Source: Punica granatum (taxonomy: Eukaryota > Streptophyta > Magnoliopsida > Myrtales > Lythraceae). Taken from it: a DNA stretch of 64,000 nucleotides. The notes below the pieces were generated by a model. The model was not told the DNA's origin, did no database searches, and saw only the letters and a list, made by a program, of their open reading frames with translations. The position numbers were made by a program, and so were the translations under genes. The stretch covers positions 19,438,811 through 19,502,810 of the forward strand of contig NC_045128.1 in the NCBI RefSeq assembly GCF_007655135.1. The letters are read 5' to 3'. Positions within the stretch are counted from its first letter, which is position 1. The number at the start of each line of letters is the position of its first letter. Below are positions 21,637 to 33,091 of the stretch, piece by piece.

Positions 21637-21690
21637 GTCATGGAGGTATTCGGTCATCTCCCTAGGGATGTGGCCGAATGTCCCCATGAC
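21637..21690 (+). other. Hairpin c (rod) in the L2 leader
   Basis: The outer arms GTCATGG/CCATGAC enclose ATTCGGTCATCTCCC and GGGATGTGGCCGAAT, which pair with G-T wobbles. Homologous to 6042-6074 in L1. Confidence 0.6.
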
Positions 21691-23049
21691 TTTCCTCGAG
21701 TCTAGACCGGCCTCTTCATCCGCTTGGGAATCGGTTCTTAAAATTGTTTAGCAATTATATTTGTCGTTTGATTATCAATTATACATCAATTATCCCTTTT
21801 ATGTGTTATTTTCAAGTAAACACCTACTAAACCCGTTAGTTGCGATGTAAGTTTATGAACGTCAAATAATTTCATAAACGGGAAATGGGACGTGCCACTC
21901 GATTAAATAAATCACTCGGACTAAATAATTGGGTTAATTGATCCTTAATTCGTAAACGCATCGAAGATTCATGGAACGGCGTGAATGCCCTTTTCCACTA
22001 AAAATTCACAATTTCCAAATACTGAGCAGCGTAACACGAATAGAATTGATGTCTAGCGAGTACTCACGTGCCGTGACTCGAGTCCGGGCCCAATTTGAGG
22101 CGGCCCGAGTCGTGGCACGAGAGTCCTTCTTAGACTCCTTCGTGTGATGCGATCTCCCATTTATACACGAACATTGTCATTTTATCATCCAAGGGCATAA
22201 TCGTCATTCCGTGATTCACCGATACCCTAGGCGTTAGGGAGTTGGAAACGCTTTGATCTATGAACGAAAAAGGGCAACCCGTTCGGGTATGAGTTTCATT
22301 CACACGGCCCATTCCACTCACTTTCAGTGTTTTTATCTTCCTATCGTAGATTCGGTGGTGAACATTTCATTTCAGTTGCAAAACACGAAAAACCGTATTA
22401 ATCATGCATTTGGCTTAATCAAACATTAGACAATGGATAAGTGGAATGATAGATTCCAATCTAGAGTCAAAACACGAGTTTGGCTAATTCGGTGAAACCG
22501 CAGTGGCACTTAACTGAATAAGAGTCTTAAAACGAACACACACATGTAATCGGCTTAGAACACCTATCCTAATCCACCATCTATGTTTGCCTGGGTTAGA
22601 TACATTGTTTGCTAACCAACCTCGGTTAATAACTGATTAAATCACGTACATTCGGCTCTAATACACAACTTGTCTGTATTCACCGATACTTATCAGTTGT
22701 TGTCTGTATTTCATCAGTTTTATCAGTTTTCTTCTGTTTTTTATTCTTGCTTTTTTCTGATTTGTCGCGATTCGGGCCTGAACCCATAGGTTACGTGTTA
22801 CACGGGGTCCAACGCCCCAAACCACCGAACACGAGGTCCAACACCTCCTAATTCACCGAGCGCGTGCAACCCGAGTGCGGAATGGGATCTAGCCTCGGTT
22901 CACCGTTACACTCCGAACACAGCCTATGTGGAAGGCAATTTGGATTGGGCGTGTGAAACGGATCTAGATATCACCCGGGAACTCGATCGGCCCATCGGAT
23001 ACAGTGAGAACCGACCGGTTCTCCGAGAACCGTTGGATCGATCGGACCC

Positions 23050-24174
23050 AATGCTGATATAAGGGACGGCTGTTTCCTTATAGGCTGCATAATCTTCCTC
23101 GCCGTTGACAGTGATGAGTTTGCCTTCGACAAAGAATTTCAACTTCTGGTGCAATGATGAAGGAACGGCGCCGGCGGCGTGAATCCATGGCCTCCCGAGT
23201 AGGAGACTGAAAGCATTGGGTATTTCAAGGATCTGGAAGGTAACAGAGAATGAGCAAGGACCCACATCAATTAAGAGATCAATTTCTCCGTTCACTACTC
23301 TCTTAGAGCCGTCAAAGGCTCGGACGGTGGTCTTGCTTGCACGAATGCGACTCATGTCCACGTTCATCGGTTTCAGAGTGGAGACGGGGCAAACGTTAAG
23401 AGCAGAGCCGTTGTCGATCATGAATCGACCAACGACATGGTTGTTGCACTTGCAAACTATGTGCAATGCCCACAAGTGTCCTTGTCCTTCCGAGTGAATT
23501 TCGTCTTCCGAAAAAGGAATCTGATTCGAGAAAATAGAGTTCACAGTCTCCTCGATTCTATCCGATGCAGTATCTTTCGGGACTTGTGCCGCAGTGAGAA
23601 CTTTCAGCAAAGCGTTCCGATGAGGTTCGGAGTTCAAAAGCAATGCGAGCAGCGATATATGAGCTGGTGACTTTCCCATTTGCTTGACCACTTTGTATTC
23701 GCTTGCTTTGATCACCTTCATGAAAGCTTCAGATTCTTGATCGGTGACCTTCTTTGTAGGGAGTGACACAGCTTCTGGAACGGTTGAGAACTCAGTAGCG
23801 GGAGCCTTTCCTTTGTCAACAGGCTCTGGACCCTGATAAACCCGTCCTGAACGTGTGATTCCCATCGCGCTCATTTCTACTTCTGCACTGGCAACCTCGC
23901 TCTCATATGTCCAGGGAACTCGGCTATTGTGATAAGGCTCCTTTGCAGGAACCTCGATAACGAACGGGATGGGAGCGAATGAAACTTCTACTGGAGCATA
24001 GTTAATGACAAATGGAATTGAGGCCTTCTGCGAGTCTTCTTCCTCATCAATAGCAGCAATGCTAATCATGTTGACAGAAGGTCCTGAACCTGATCCATGA
24101 TCAGGAAGAGGGTTTGCACGGACATTCGGCGGCTTCACCTCTTTAAAGGAGATTTGTCTTGTATCAATCATCTC
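23050..24174 (-). pseudogene. Aspartic protease region of M1, 3'-truncated
   Basis: The protease cleaves the Gag-Pol precursor. The active-site motif reads FMIDNGSALNV, the DNGS form in place of D(T/S)G. The flap and second half are seen as VRAFDGS and FSLLLGRPWIHAAGAVPSSLHQ, followed by EEDYAAYKETAVPYIS. The frame then runs into L2 at about 23050, so the G-patch-like tail seen in P3 is missing. The upstream stop TAG at 24175-24177 separates it from gag in the same frame. Confidence 0.88.
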
Positions 24175-26097
24175 CTAGATTTTTTCCCGGAGCCTCCAGC
24201 AAGTATCCAAAATGTGACCAGGAGCACCCTGATGAAACTCACAGTGAAAATTTTGGTTATGCATGGAAGGATCAAAATGGGGACCGGGTGCTTCTATTTT
24301 GATCTTGTTGCCTGCAAGAAGCTGCCTGAATATGTGAGAGGGGGGAGCTGGTAAAGTAGTATATTGCTTGCGTGGACGCGGTTGAATAGCACTGCCTTGT
24401 TGAGTTCTAGGAGCTGGAGCACGTTGAGCCGGCTGAGGAGATCTCGAAGCCGAGGGTCTAGCTTGTTGAACTTGAACAGGAGCGTACTGTTGCTGAGGTT
24501 GCGACTGGATAACAGTTGGCGAGGTTGAGAAATAAGCCTGCGGCGTTTGATAGGGTTGCACATAATGCACGGGATGTGCATATGCTTGAGAAGTCGGTAA
24601 TGCAGAGGTGTAGTCCACCGAAATCGGTTGTGAAGCTTGATGTCCAGAATTGACAATGCCAATAGTCGCGTCTTTGCCTCTCCTGGATGTTCCAGCGGTT
24701 TGTTTCTTCGGTGTCTCTCCATCCTTCTTCTTCGACGGGCTTTCAATTCTTCCTAGCTTAACACCCATGTCCAGCTTCTTTCCTGCCTCAATTAGGTCTG
24801 AGAAAGAGGAGGTATGAGCCAAGAGATGTGAGTAATATACGCCCTTGAGCGTGGAGTCAAACAGTTGAACTTGCTGTCGCTCAGTGATTGGAGGAATGTG
24901 TTTTGCCGCTTTTCCCCTCCATTCCGTTGTGTATGCTTCGAAAGTTTGACTTTCTCTCATCTCTGTCATGCTGAGATCAAGAAGAGTGGGGGGTGTCTCT
25001 GCACAGAATCGGTACTGGTCGAGGAATTTCTGAGAAAGATCTGTCCATGTAGGGATGTCGCCGGCTTTCAGGGTCATAAACCAATCTAGCGCCGATCCCG
25101 TAAGACTGTCTTGGAAAGTCTGAATAACAAATTCCTCGTAATCCCAATACGAGAGCATTTTGCTATGATAGTGACGGAGATGATGCCGAGGGTCTTTGGT
25201 CCCGTCGTATCTCTTAAAATCTGGAATCTAGATCTTAGGGGGCAACAGCATGCCTGGAAAGAGATTCCAGTCATTGTCACCGAAGTCAGGACGGGACGTG
25301 CCTGCTTGGAGGGCTCGAATGGTTTCCTCCATTCTCTTCATTCTTTTCTCCTATTCATTTTCAGGAGGAATGTTTGTCGGTAGAACTGCAGGAGCGGCAT
25401 GAGTAGGCGTGCCTGGTTCAGTGGGGGGAATATTTAGGGGTGGTGGAGTTTGGTAGGGAAAGCTCATTTGGGTTTGTGGAGCTTGGAAGGAAAAAGGTTC
25501 CGCGATGGGAGCAGGGATTTGTGTGATCGCGACTGGAGGAACCGTCGGTGGTGGAATGGTGTAAATTGGAGGTTGAGTAGGTATGGTGAGCGGCGGCAAA
25601 GTGAGCATTGCGAGATCTATTGATAGGAATGCCGCAGGTGGAAAAGGTACCGATGTAGGAGCCGGTGGTGGTGGCATAGGATCACTGACTGGGCTGACTG
25701 TCGGCACATATGTCATTGCTGAAAAAGACATATCGTCGCTATCCGTCACATAAATAGGCGGGTCGACCGGATTCAGGTGCACGGTTGTCCTGCGTTCAGG
25801 AGGTGGAGTGTGGCTCGAGGAAGCTCGGTTTTGATCCCGAAGCATAGCCATGAGCTCTGTCATATTGGTATTCATGTTGGCAGCCAACTGATTAACCATC
25901 CCTTCGAGTGCGGCGAAACGCACGGGATCGACAACATTGGATGGCGCCTGTGCAGGAGAAGGGAGGTGCGTTGGAAGAACACCAGAATACGCTATAGATG
26001 CTGGAGGTGACATCACATGCGTGTCTTGCGGAAGGGAGTGTGCCGGCATTGGTGGCGCGTCTTGCTCCGAGATAACGGGTTGTTGCTCTTCGGCCAT
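24175..26097 (-). pseudogene. Gag of M1, three in-frame nonsense codons
   Basis: Capsid/nucleocapsid protein. The ATG at 26097 starts a proline-rich N-terminal half of about 240 residues. Then come the retrotransposon gag domain (DPRHHLRHYHSKMLSYWDYEEF, ALDWFMTLKAGDIPTW, FLDQYRFC) and a Gln/Pro-rich linker. A degenerate zinc knuckle follows (CEFHQGAPGHILDTC, C-x2-H-x5-GH-x4-C). TAG codons at 25351-25353, 25228-25230 and 24175-24177 break the frame. The first and last are where P3 has Gln, consistent with CAG-to-TAG changes. P3 is the best comparison. Confidence 0.88.
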
Positions 26098-26403
26098 TCT
26101 TTCGCGTTCACGAGTAGGATATCGATGCGACGCCAGTTGTTAGTACCTATATGTACAAGTGTATGAGTGTAATTGTTATGTGTTGACCATCTTCAAGATA
26201 TAAATGACAATGTATGAATGCATGAGATGTATGAGTTTAAAAACACTAATGCCATTACATCAGTTTGATTCACGTTCCATAATTTACAAGGACAGTCTGT
26301 TTGAAAAGGAAACATAAACATTAAACCAACAACTATTATAACCCGTAGTTGAGTGAGCGCTACGCAGATCCTGCACAGGCAACAAAACGCTCAGCAACTG
26401 AGC
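26098..26403 (-). other. ORF1-gag spacer of M1
   Basis: Noncoding. It ends in GCGAAAG just before the gag ATG. It includes AACTGGCGTCGCAT, which also occurs before gag in P3 (34871) and in similar form in P6 (63955). Confidence 0.6.
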
Positions 26404-27168
26404 TTAAGGATGGGAGATCGCGCGCGCACTTGCCCGCGCTCGGTCCAGCGTAGCGCTCAAACGTGCTATCTCCCTGTCTTGGCTCACTATGCGTGCACGA
26501 GTTTGAGCCAACTCGCTCTGAAGCTCCCTGTGATCAACGAGTTCTGCACGAATATCCACAAGTTCGCAGAGGAGTCGATCTCGCTATGCTCTAATGACTT
26601 GCATCTCTGTGTGCATGCTCTCCTTGGACTGAGCTCTCTGCGTCTGGAATGTCTGCCTGCGGTGTCTGCAGCATCTGTGGTATGCGTAACCGACGAACAG
26701 GTGCGAATCCATACGAATGGAATTGCATCACATACGCTGCTGTAGCTGAGAAAGCTCGCTCCTCGTCAGTGGGATGCTCCGGAAAGTATAGCTCCTGAAC
26801 GATGCGCGTGCTCCATAAGCGTCGGACCTCTCTAACCCGTAGAACCCTATCCGGGAGTGAAAGTGTAGTGTCTGCCCACCTGAAGCGGTGTGAAGTGCGA
26901 TCTGCCTCTATAGGAATATCTTGTAGTCCACCGAGTTGTCTGACGACTCGGGTTGGAAAGATAAGTGTGCTCCCTAAATGACTGATTAAGGGAAGTCCTA
27001 TAACTGAAGGACATCCAATGATCATGGGACCGCCAGGATTCCAACATGTAGTCCATAAAAACTGTGCTGGGGTGAGCACTTCCATAAACCGCGTCCAGTC
27101 GGTGTAGTTACGGTCGGAGGGTCGAAACACATGAAGTAGACGAGCGATGAGCGAACGCTCGTCGGTGA
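26404..27168 (-). pseudogene. ORF1 C-terminal part (plant-mobile-domain-like), M1, frameshifted
   Basis: It matches the C-terminal half of ORF1 in P6: ERSLIARL, WNPGGPMIIGCP, LGSTLIFP, RQLGGLQDIP and LYFPEHPTDEERAF. A one-base insertion near 26620, by comparison with P3, breaks the frame, and the coiled-coil tail continues in the next frame to a stop at 26404-26406. That tail also contains a TAG. The N-terminal half is missing because L3 begins at 27169. Confidence 0.85.
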
Positions 27169-28482
27169 CGTCAGCACCCCATTTTGGCCCACCGGCTTCC
27201 CACACGAGGATTCCCGACCGAAGCCCGGGGCACTATTCATCACCCGGCAGTCAGAGGCAAATAGGCGGGCACGGGGTCATGAGCAATAGGAGAAAGAGCT
27301 AGGTCACTGAGAAAGGCGGAGGAAAGCCATCAAACGAACGAACGAACAAGGAATCCCCAAAATGACGGGGCTGGCACTGTGGCACTATTCATCATCAAGT
27401 CACCGAAGCACCGAAAGGTGCCCAATATGGGACTCCAAAAATCCCTCTCAGCGCCAAAGTGACCAACAACACGTCCGGACGCATTTCCGGGGCAAGCCAC
27501 ATGAGCCAGGACACCCCGATCTCTCACGGACGCATTTTCTGACAGAACTCCCGGGGCCCGCTCCACCGACAAGCAGACGGCCCCCCAAAATGGGCCTACA
27601 AGCACCCAGGGACCACCAGAGTCGGGGAACAAGCTTCAGATGACCTTTCGGAACTCGACTCGGTTTCCCGAGGGACGTTTCAGTGATCATGACCGTCTCC
27701 CGGCGAGCCTTCGGGGCACGTCCACGGAAAGCAGAGATCACAACGATCCCCGTACATCTCAAGACATTCAGGGAACAATGAGAAAACTCCGGTCAAAAGT
27801 CCCTAGGTCTCCCCGGGCCTACGGTCTTCGACAGAGGGCGATGAGCCAACAATCCCCCGCGGGGCATAAAGACCACCGAAACGAATGTCAAGACGCACAA
27901 AGAGCAATCGGGGATCGGGGGACACTAAACTCCGCTCCGATCGTCCGAACAGGGCAAAACCGACTCTTGAGGCGCCGAGTCGCCCGAACATTCGCTCATA
28001 CGATGCATGGCGACATTAGGCTCATTCGAATCCTCGTCGCTCAAGCATTCCAAATCTTCAAATTAATTGGACATCGGAGGTCGGATGTGAGCTCAATCAA
28101 GTTTCAAGCATTTTCCGGCTTTTCTCTCAGTCAAATGGGGCCCACAGCTCAGCCAAGCCGAGCCGTCAAGCCACGGCTCAACCCCAAGCCACGGCTCAAA
28201 CCCACGGCTCCGATGTGACGACCCCAGCGGCGGCTAGAACCCTCCCACCGTCGGCTCCATCCCATGGCCGGCGGCTCCAAGGGAGCCTTCTCCTTCCCTC
28301 CACCACAAATTTGAAATATCTCTTACACACTTACATCCATCCATCAACTCCCATCTTTCCATCAACTCCCATCAATCCTCCACTCACAAAACCCCACCCT
28401 AATCCCTTCTTGAAAAATTCGGCAGCCCCCTATTAGCCTTAAAACCGCACTTAGCTCCCCTAATCGAGCCATTAAGCTCCCC

Positions 28483-28490
28483 TTTATAAG
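28483..28490 (+). promoter_or_regulatory. TATA box of LTR L3
   Basis: TTTATAAG 1,314 bp from the LTR start, followed by a CT-rich stretch. Confidence 0.6.
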
Positions 28491-30285
28491 CCCTTGCACC
28501 ATTAAGCTTAATCACTTCTTCAACTCCATTCTCTCTCAAGCCAATCTCTCTCCAAAAACCTCTCAAGCTCCAGCCCTCTCCCTCATTTTCGTTCAGCCCG
28601 AGCCAAGGCCGAAACCGGCCAAAACCATCGGAAAACCACCCGGTATTCCGGTAACCACTCGACCCGACTTAAGCCAAAATCATCAAACTCCCTAGCCTAC
28701 ATATTTTCCATCCCCTAAGTCCATTTCCGGGCTTAGATTTTTGATTTGAAGCTTCCTACATCACGTTCCAGCCGTGAGGAGAGTCGGGTCCCGGGACCCC
28801 CTAGTCGTGTGCACCGGACCTCATCCACGTGCCATTTCCACCCACGACTTCGGCGAGTCGTGCCATCACGTTCCAAGGGTTTCTAACAACCCTCACCCTC
28901 CCCCGTGAAGAGGTGGTCATGATCCAAGGGCCGATCAACAGTGCATAACCGTCGTTCATCCGTTTCTCTCTTACCGGGTTTCTCACACTTTTACCGAACT
29001 TTCTCTCACATTTTCGGGTTTGTTCAGGCCTTGGCACATTCGGGTCTGCCCATGGTCGCCTAGATCTCCCCCTTAGGAGTCCATCGAGCCCGACCTTGCA
29101 CCGTACCGTGGCCGGAGCAAGCGTGCCGACCTGTTCTCCCGAAACTGCCGCGGCTGTACCCCTCTCGGGTCACTCCACCCGTAGCTCCAAACCGAGTCTT
29201 GCGACTCTCAAGGCCGCTTCCCCGACTCTTTTCCTCGTGCATCGAGGCTAGGTAACGTCTCTTTACAACTTAGAGAAGCTAGAATCCTCAATCCTTGCTT
29301 GCATGAAGTGTTTACGCGGCTTAAAGGCCCGGGGTGCATGAAAGCTTACGTTTTTCTTTCGGATCTATGTCTTCCATGCATTCCCATACAACGTGCGTCC
29401 ATTATATCTATTTGTATGATCAGGCCGTGTCCATATGGTGCGTGAGCTTGCGTGCCACGGTGGGAAGTGGCTCGGATCCGGACGGGAGAGGTCCCCTTGG
29501 CCACGGTTGAGCCACGGGACTCACGGCCTAGTCTCTAGGGAGAGACCCGTGAGCTCCCTTGGCTTGCCCGGGGCTAGGGTGGTCTCTCTTCTCCCGGAGA
29601 GAGTTGATTCTCACGTCTTTTTTACCGATTAATCACATATAGCATGATGGCATGACGGGAAAAGACCCGGATCGGGGCCGGAGAAACCCTCCCGACCCGT
29701 GTGAGCCATGGAAGCTCACGGCCTCCCTTGGATGAATAGGGCCGAGAGCTTCCTTGGACCACACGAGTCCGGGAAGTTTTCTCCCACCTCGAGACGGGCC
29801 GATTCCCGTGTTTTTATCCATTTCATTATTAGTTGAATCGATGTCGTATCGTTGTTTCCGTTTAAACACGTCATTCGTGTGTGTTTTGTGCGATTTCATG
29901 CGATTATGACCATGGCTAAAACGTGATTAAATGGAGGGAATAATACGGGATCTAGGAAGGGGAGCTTTAGAAGGGTTCGGCCATGCCAAGGAACCCACGA
30001 CCATCCCCTTTGCAATAGGGGCCGTGAGGCTCCTTGGTATGTCCGAAGCCTTTGGCCTCTCCTTTCCTCGAGGCCGCATGATTCCCGCGCATTGCTCCAA
30101 ATCCCATCGTGAAATTAGCAAAGATTGTTTGTTGATTTCGTGAATACGACGTTTTTCAATGTCTCGTGTGTTTATTTGTGTGAATCGGTATTGCGTTGAC
30201 GTCAATCTAATAAAAGACATGTTATCCTCGTGCGCATGTTGTTTGTTGCATGCAAGGGGTGATTAGGAACGCCGTGAAAGACCCA

Positions 30286-30371
30286 CCGAAACTCGAATTG
30301 GGTCAAGGAGTATCCGGCCATTCACCCTTAAAAGGGTGGCCGAGTTATCCGTGACCTCCTCGGAGTCTCGG
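30286..30371 (+). other. Rod hairpin in the L3 leader
   Basis: The outer arms CCGAAACTC and GAGTCTCGG pair with one mismatch. Inside, CGGCCA-TT-CACCCTT pairs with AAGGGTG-GCCG around a short A-rich loop. Homologous to 6016-6100 in L1. Confidence 0.6.
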
Positions 30372-32210
30372 TTGGTCTCTCTTTCATTCCGAAATCGATC
30401 CTTGGAATTGTTCGTAATTATACTTCCTTTTAATCGTTGTCTACGCGTTCATTAGTTATTAGACATGTTATATCTGGATGTCAACCGTCAAGATCGTAAT
30501 CGTAACATGGTGTAATAAGTATCGAAGAATCTCACAAACGGGCAAAGGGAGCGTACCACTCGGCTAATTAAATCACTTGGGTTAAACAATTGGGCAAATT
30601 GACGGATTAATTCACGAACGCATCGATGATTTACGGAATGGCGAGAATGCCCTTTTTCATTAAAAGCTCACAATTTCAAAATACCGAGACACGTAACACG
30701 AATAGAATTGATGTCTAACGAGTACTCACATGCTTTGACTCTAGTCCGGGACCGATTTGAGGCGGCTCGAGTCAAGGCGCGCGAGTCCTTCTTAGACTCC
30801 CTCGTGTGACGCGATCTCCAATTTATATCCGAACATTGCAATCTTATCGTCCAAGGGCACAATCGTCATTCCGCGATTCATCGATACCCTAGGCGTTAGG
30901 AAGTTGGAAACACCTCGATCTATGAACGAAAAGGGCGACCCGTTCGAGTGCGAGTCTCATTTGCACGGCCCATTCCGTTCACTTTCGGTGTTTCTATCTT
31001 CCAATCGTAGATTCGGTGGTGGACTTTTTATTTCAATTACAAAACACGAAGAACCGGGTTAATCATGTACTCGACCTAAACAAACATTAGATAATGGATA
31101 GGTGGAATATTAGATTCCAATCTAGAGTCAAAACACAAGTTTGGTTAATTCGGTGAAACTGCAGTGACGCTTAACCGAATAAGAGCTCTAAAACAAATCC
31201 ACCCATGTAATCGGCTCAGAACCATATTCTAGTCCACCATCTATGTTTGCTTAGGCTAGACACATTGTTTGCTAATCAACCCCGGCTAACAACTGATTAA
31301 ATCACGTACATTCGGCCTAATACACAACTTGTTTGTATTTACCGATACTTATCAGTTGTTGTCTGTATTTCATCAGTTTTATCAGTTTTCTTCTGTTTTA
31401 TTCTTGCTTTTGCTGATTTGTCGCGATTCGGGCACGAGCCCATAGGTTACGTATTACACGGGGTCCAATGCCCCAAACCACCGAACACGAGGTCCAACGC
31501 CTCCTAATTCACCGAGCGCGTGCAACCCGAGTGCGGAATGGGATCTAGCCTCGATTCACCGTTACACTCCGAACACGGCCTATGTGGAAGGCAATTTGGA
31601 TTGGGCGTGTGAAACAGATCTAGATATCACCCGAGAGCTCAATCGGCCCAACGGTTACAGTGGGAATCAACCGATTTCCTGCAAACCGTCGGATCGATCG
31701 GACCCGACCCCCGGCTCCTTGAGCCCGCGTTGCCTTAATTCACTTATCGGTTATTCAAAATACACGGTGAGCCGGAGCGGAATAGTGGCCCAATGCAAAC
31801 CGATCGGGATCTATTTACTTATTCGGTTATACTTTGTAATTGTTCGAGAGAACATTGTGAGGATTCTATTTGTATGTTCATTCATCTCCTTGTAAGGATC
31901 CCCGATCGGTGAGCGAGAGGTCCGAGTGCTGGATCGGTTAAGTTGGTCTATCGCCACCAAAGGGTGAGTAAGCTTGGATACTCGTGGTTTCGGTTCATGC
32001 AGGGAATCAACCATCACGGTTCTACGAACTGTGAAACTAAGATAGTGAACCGACTCCTCGATGCACAAGCCTACTCATCTTTCGGACTCTTGGCCCAACT
32101 TGATCAATTCATCGAATTTACGGTGTCAAAACGGGCGAGTCGAGCGCAACTCTAAATCACGCGGTAAATAAACAAAATGGCAAGCCTAGCAAGCTAGACT
32201 ACCGAAAGGG

Positions 32211-32233
32211 CGTGCGGGATATAGGCCCGCACG
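32211..32233 (+). other. Conserved CGTGCGGG hairpin, L3
   Basis: Perfect 8-bp stem with a 7-nt loop, same as 7940-7962. Confidence 0.65.
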
Positions 32234-32480
32234 TAATAGAACCCCCGAATTCGAAATTTTCGGTTCCGTATGACCATTGCCTTAGCATTTAGGTCTACCC
32301 CGCACCCCTAGACCCGGGTAACTTGCCGGCCCTCGACCTTCGGGCTGTAAAATGGCAAATGGCGACTCCTTCTCACGTGCGTCCGTTGCGCGTCCCCGGG
32401 AAGGTGGACACTCCCAAACCGCGTTTGCTTAGGCTCGCGCATGCGTGCCCCGACGAGATTAAATTCGGGTGCGCACAGCT

Positions 32481-32498
32481 TGGCGACTCCACTGGGGA
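32481..32498 (+). other. Primer binding site of P3
   Basis: TGGCGACTCCACTGGGGA begins 3 nt after the LTR end. Its complement ends in CGCCA, as the 3' end of a tRNA must. From memory this is the tRNA-Arg type reported for Ogre elements. The PBS marks L3 as a 5' LTR. Confidence 0.85.
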
Positions 32499-33091
32499 TA
32501 TACTTAGAGGGTTCGGGCTCGTTCCCGCTTGCTTTGTTTGCTTGTTTATTTACCGCTTTCCGCGTTTCCCGCTTATCTATTTTACGCACTCTTATTTCCC
32601 GCACATGCATTGCACATCATACTAGTTTCTTAGGTACCTTGTCTGACATCCCACGGGCACCAATATAGGAAGCTAGGTTAGTCAGAGGTTCCGAGTAAGG
32701 GAACGGATCGAGTCGACTATGCCACCGAACCGGCCCCCAAAGATCCTCGCTCGATTTCAAGGAATTCACCCTTTGAGTCAGGAGCCCCCATCCCTAGTTA
32801 GCGGTTCTCCCAGTAGCACCGAAAACCATGCATACACAGGGACCGTCATGCTGGACCAATTTTTTACCTCCATGCCGTCAACCGACCCAAAAGTCGAGTC
32901 CTTGAGTCGGCCCGTAGTTTTTTTAGGACGGGCATTTTGTTGTTTTTGTAAGAAAGAGCGATGTATACTGTAAAGAACACCACTATAGTTTATCCTTCCG
33001 CACTGCATACATCTTTTCGAAAAAAACTTAGGACATTGCATTGATTTGATTCTAAAAACATTAAGCCGGCATCTCCTCCATCTAGGTAAGG
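32499..33091 (+). other. Leader of P3 between PBS and ORF1
   Basis: Noncoding, closely matching 61593-62176. A strong donor-like site, TCTAG|GTAAGG, ends it at 33081-33091, overlapping the approach to the ORF1 start codon. Confidence 0.65.

Larger units (their letters stand above)
18788..23049 (+). repeat. L2: 3'-truncated A-type LTR inside M1
   Basis: It starts TGTCAGCACCCCATTTTGG at 18788 in the RT of M1 and follows the A-type LTR to about 23049, where GATCGATCGGACCCAA joins protease sequence of M1. L3 continues for about 0.8 kb beyond this point. There is no PPT before it and no PBS after it. About 1.1 kb of M1 is missing across the piece, so a clean insertion does not explain it; deletion or recombination is more likely. 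Confidence 0.82.
23050..27168 (-). mobile_element. M1 (5' half): ORF1 end, gag and protease
   Basis: Minus-strand gag-pro frame with the end of ORF1 upstream. It is cut on the right by L3, inserted in ORF1 at 27169, and on the left by L2. Same orientation as 8612-18787, and the coding order is continuous apart from the missing 1.1 kb, so I treat both halves as one element; two separate relatives remain possible. Confidence 0.75.
27169..32477 (+). repeat. LTR L3 (subfamily A), 5' LTR of P3, 5,309 bp
   Basis: Starts (C)GTCAGCACCCCATTTTGG and ends GGGTGCGCACA before a perfect PBS. Has a TATA box at 28483, hairpin modules (about 29440-30400), and the CGTGCGGG hairpin at 32211-32233. Its first 660 bp share many variants with L5 rather than L4. 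Confidence 0.9.

Noticed and set aside
25351..26097. A separate proline-rich host protein of 248 codons
   Set aside because: It is the N-terminal half of gag of M1; the frame continues past the TAG into the gag domain, and P3 has the same order.
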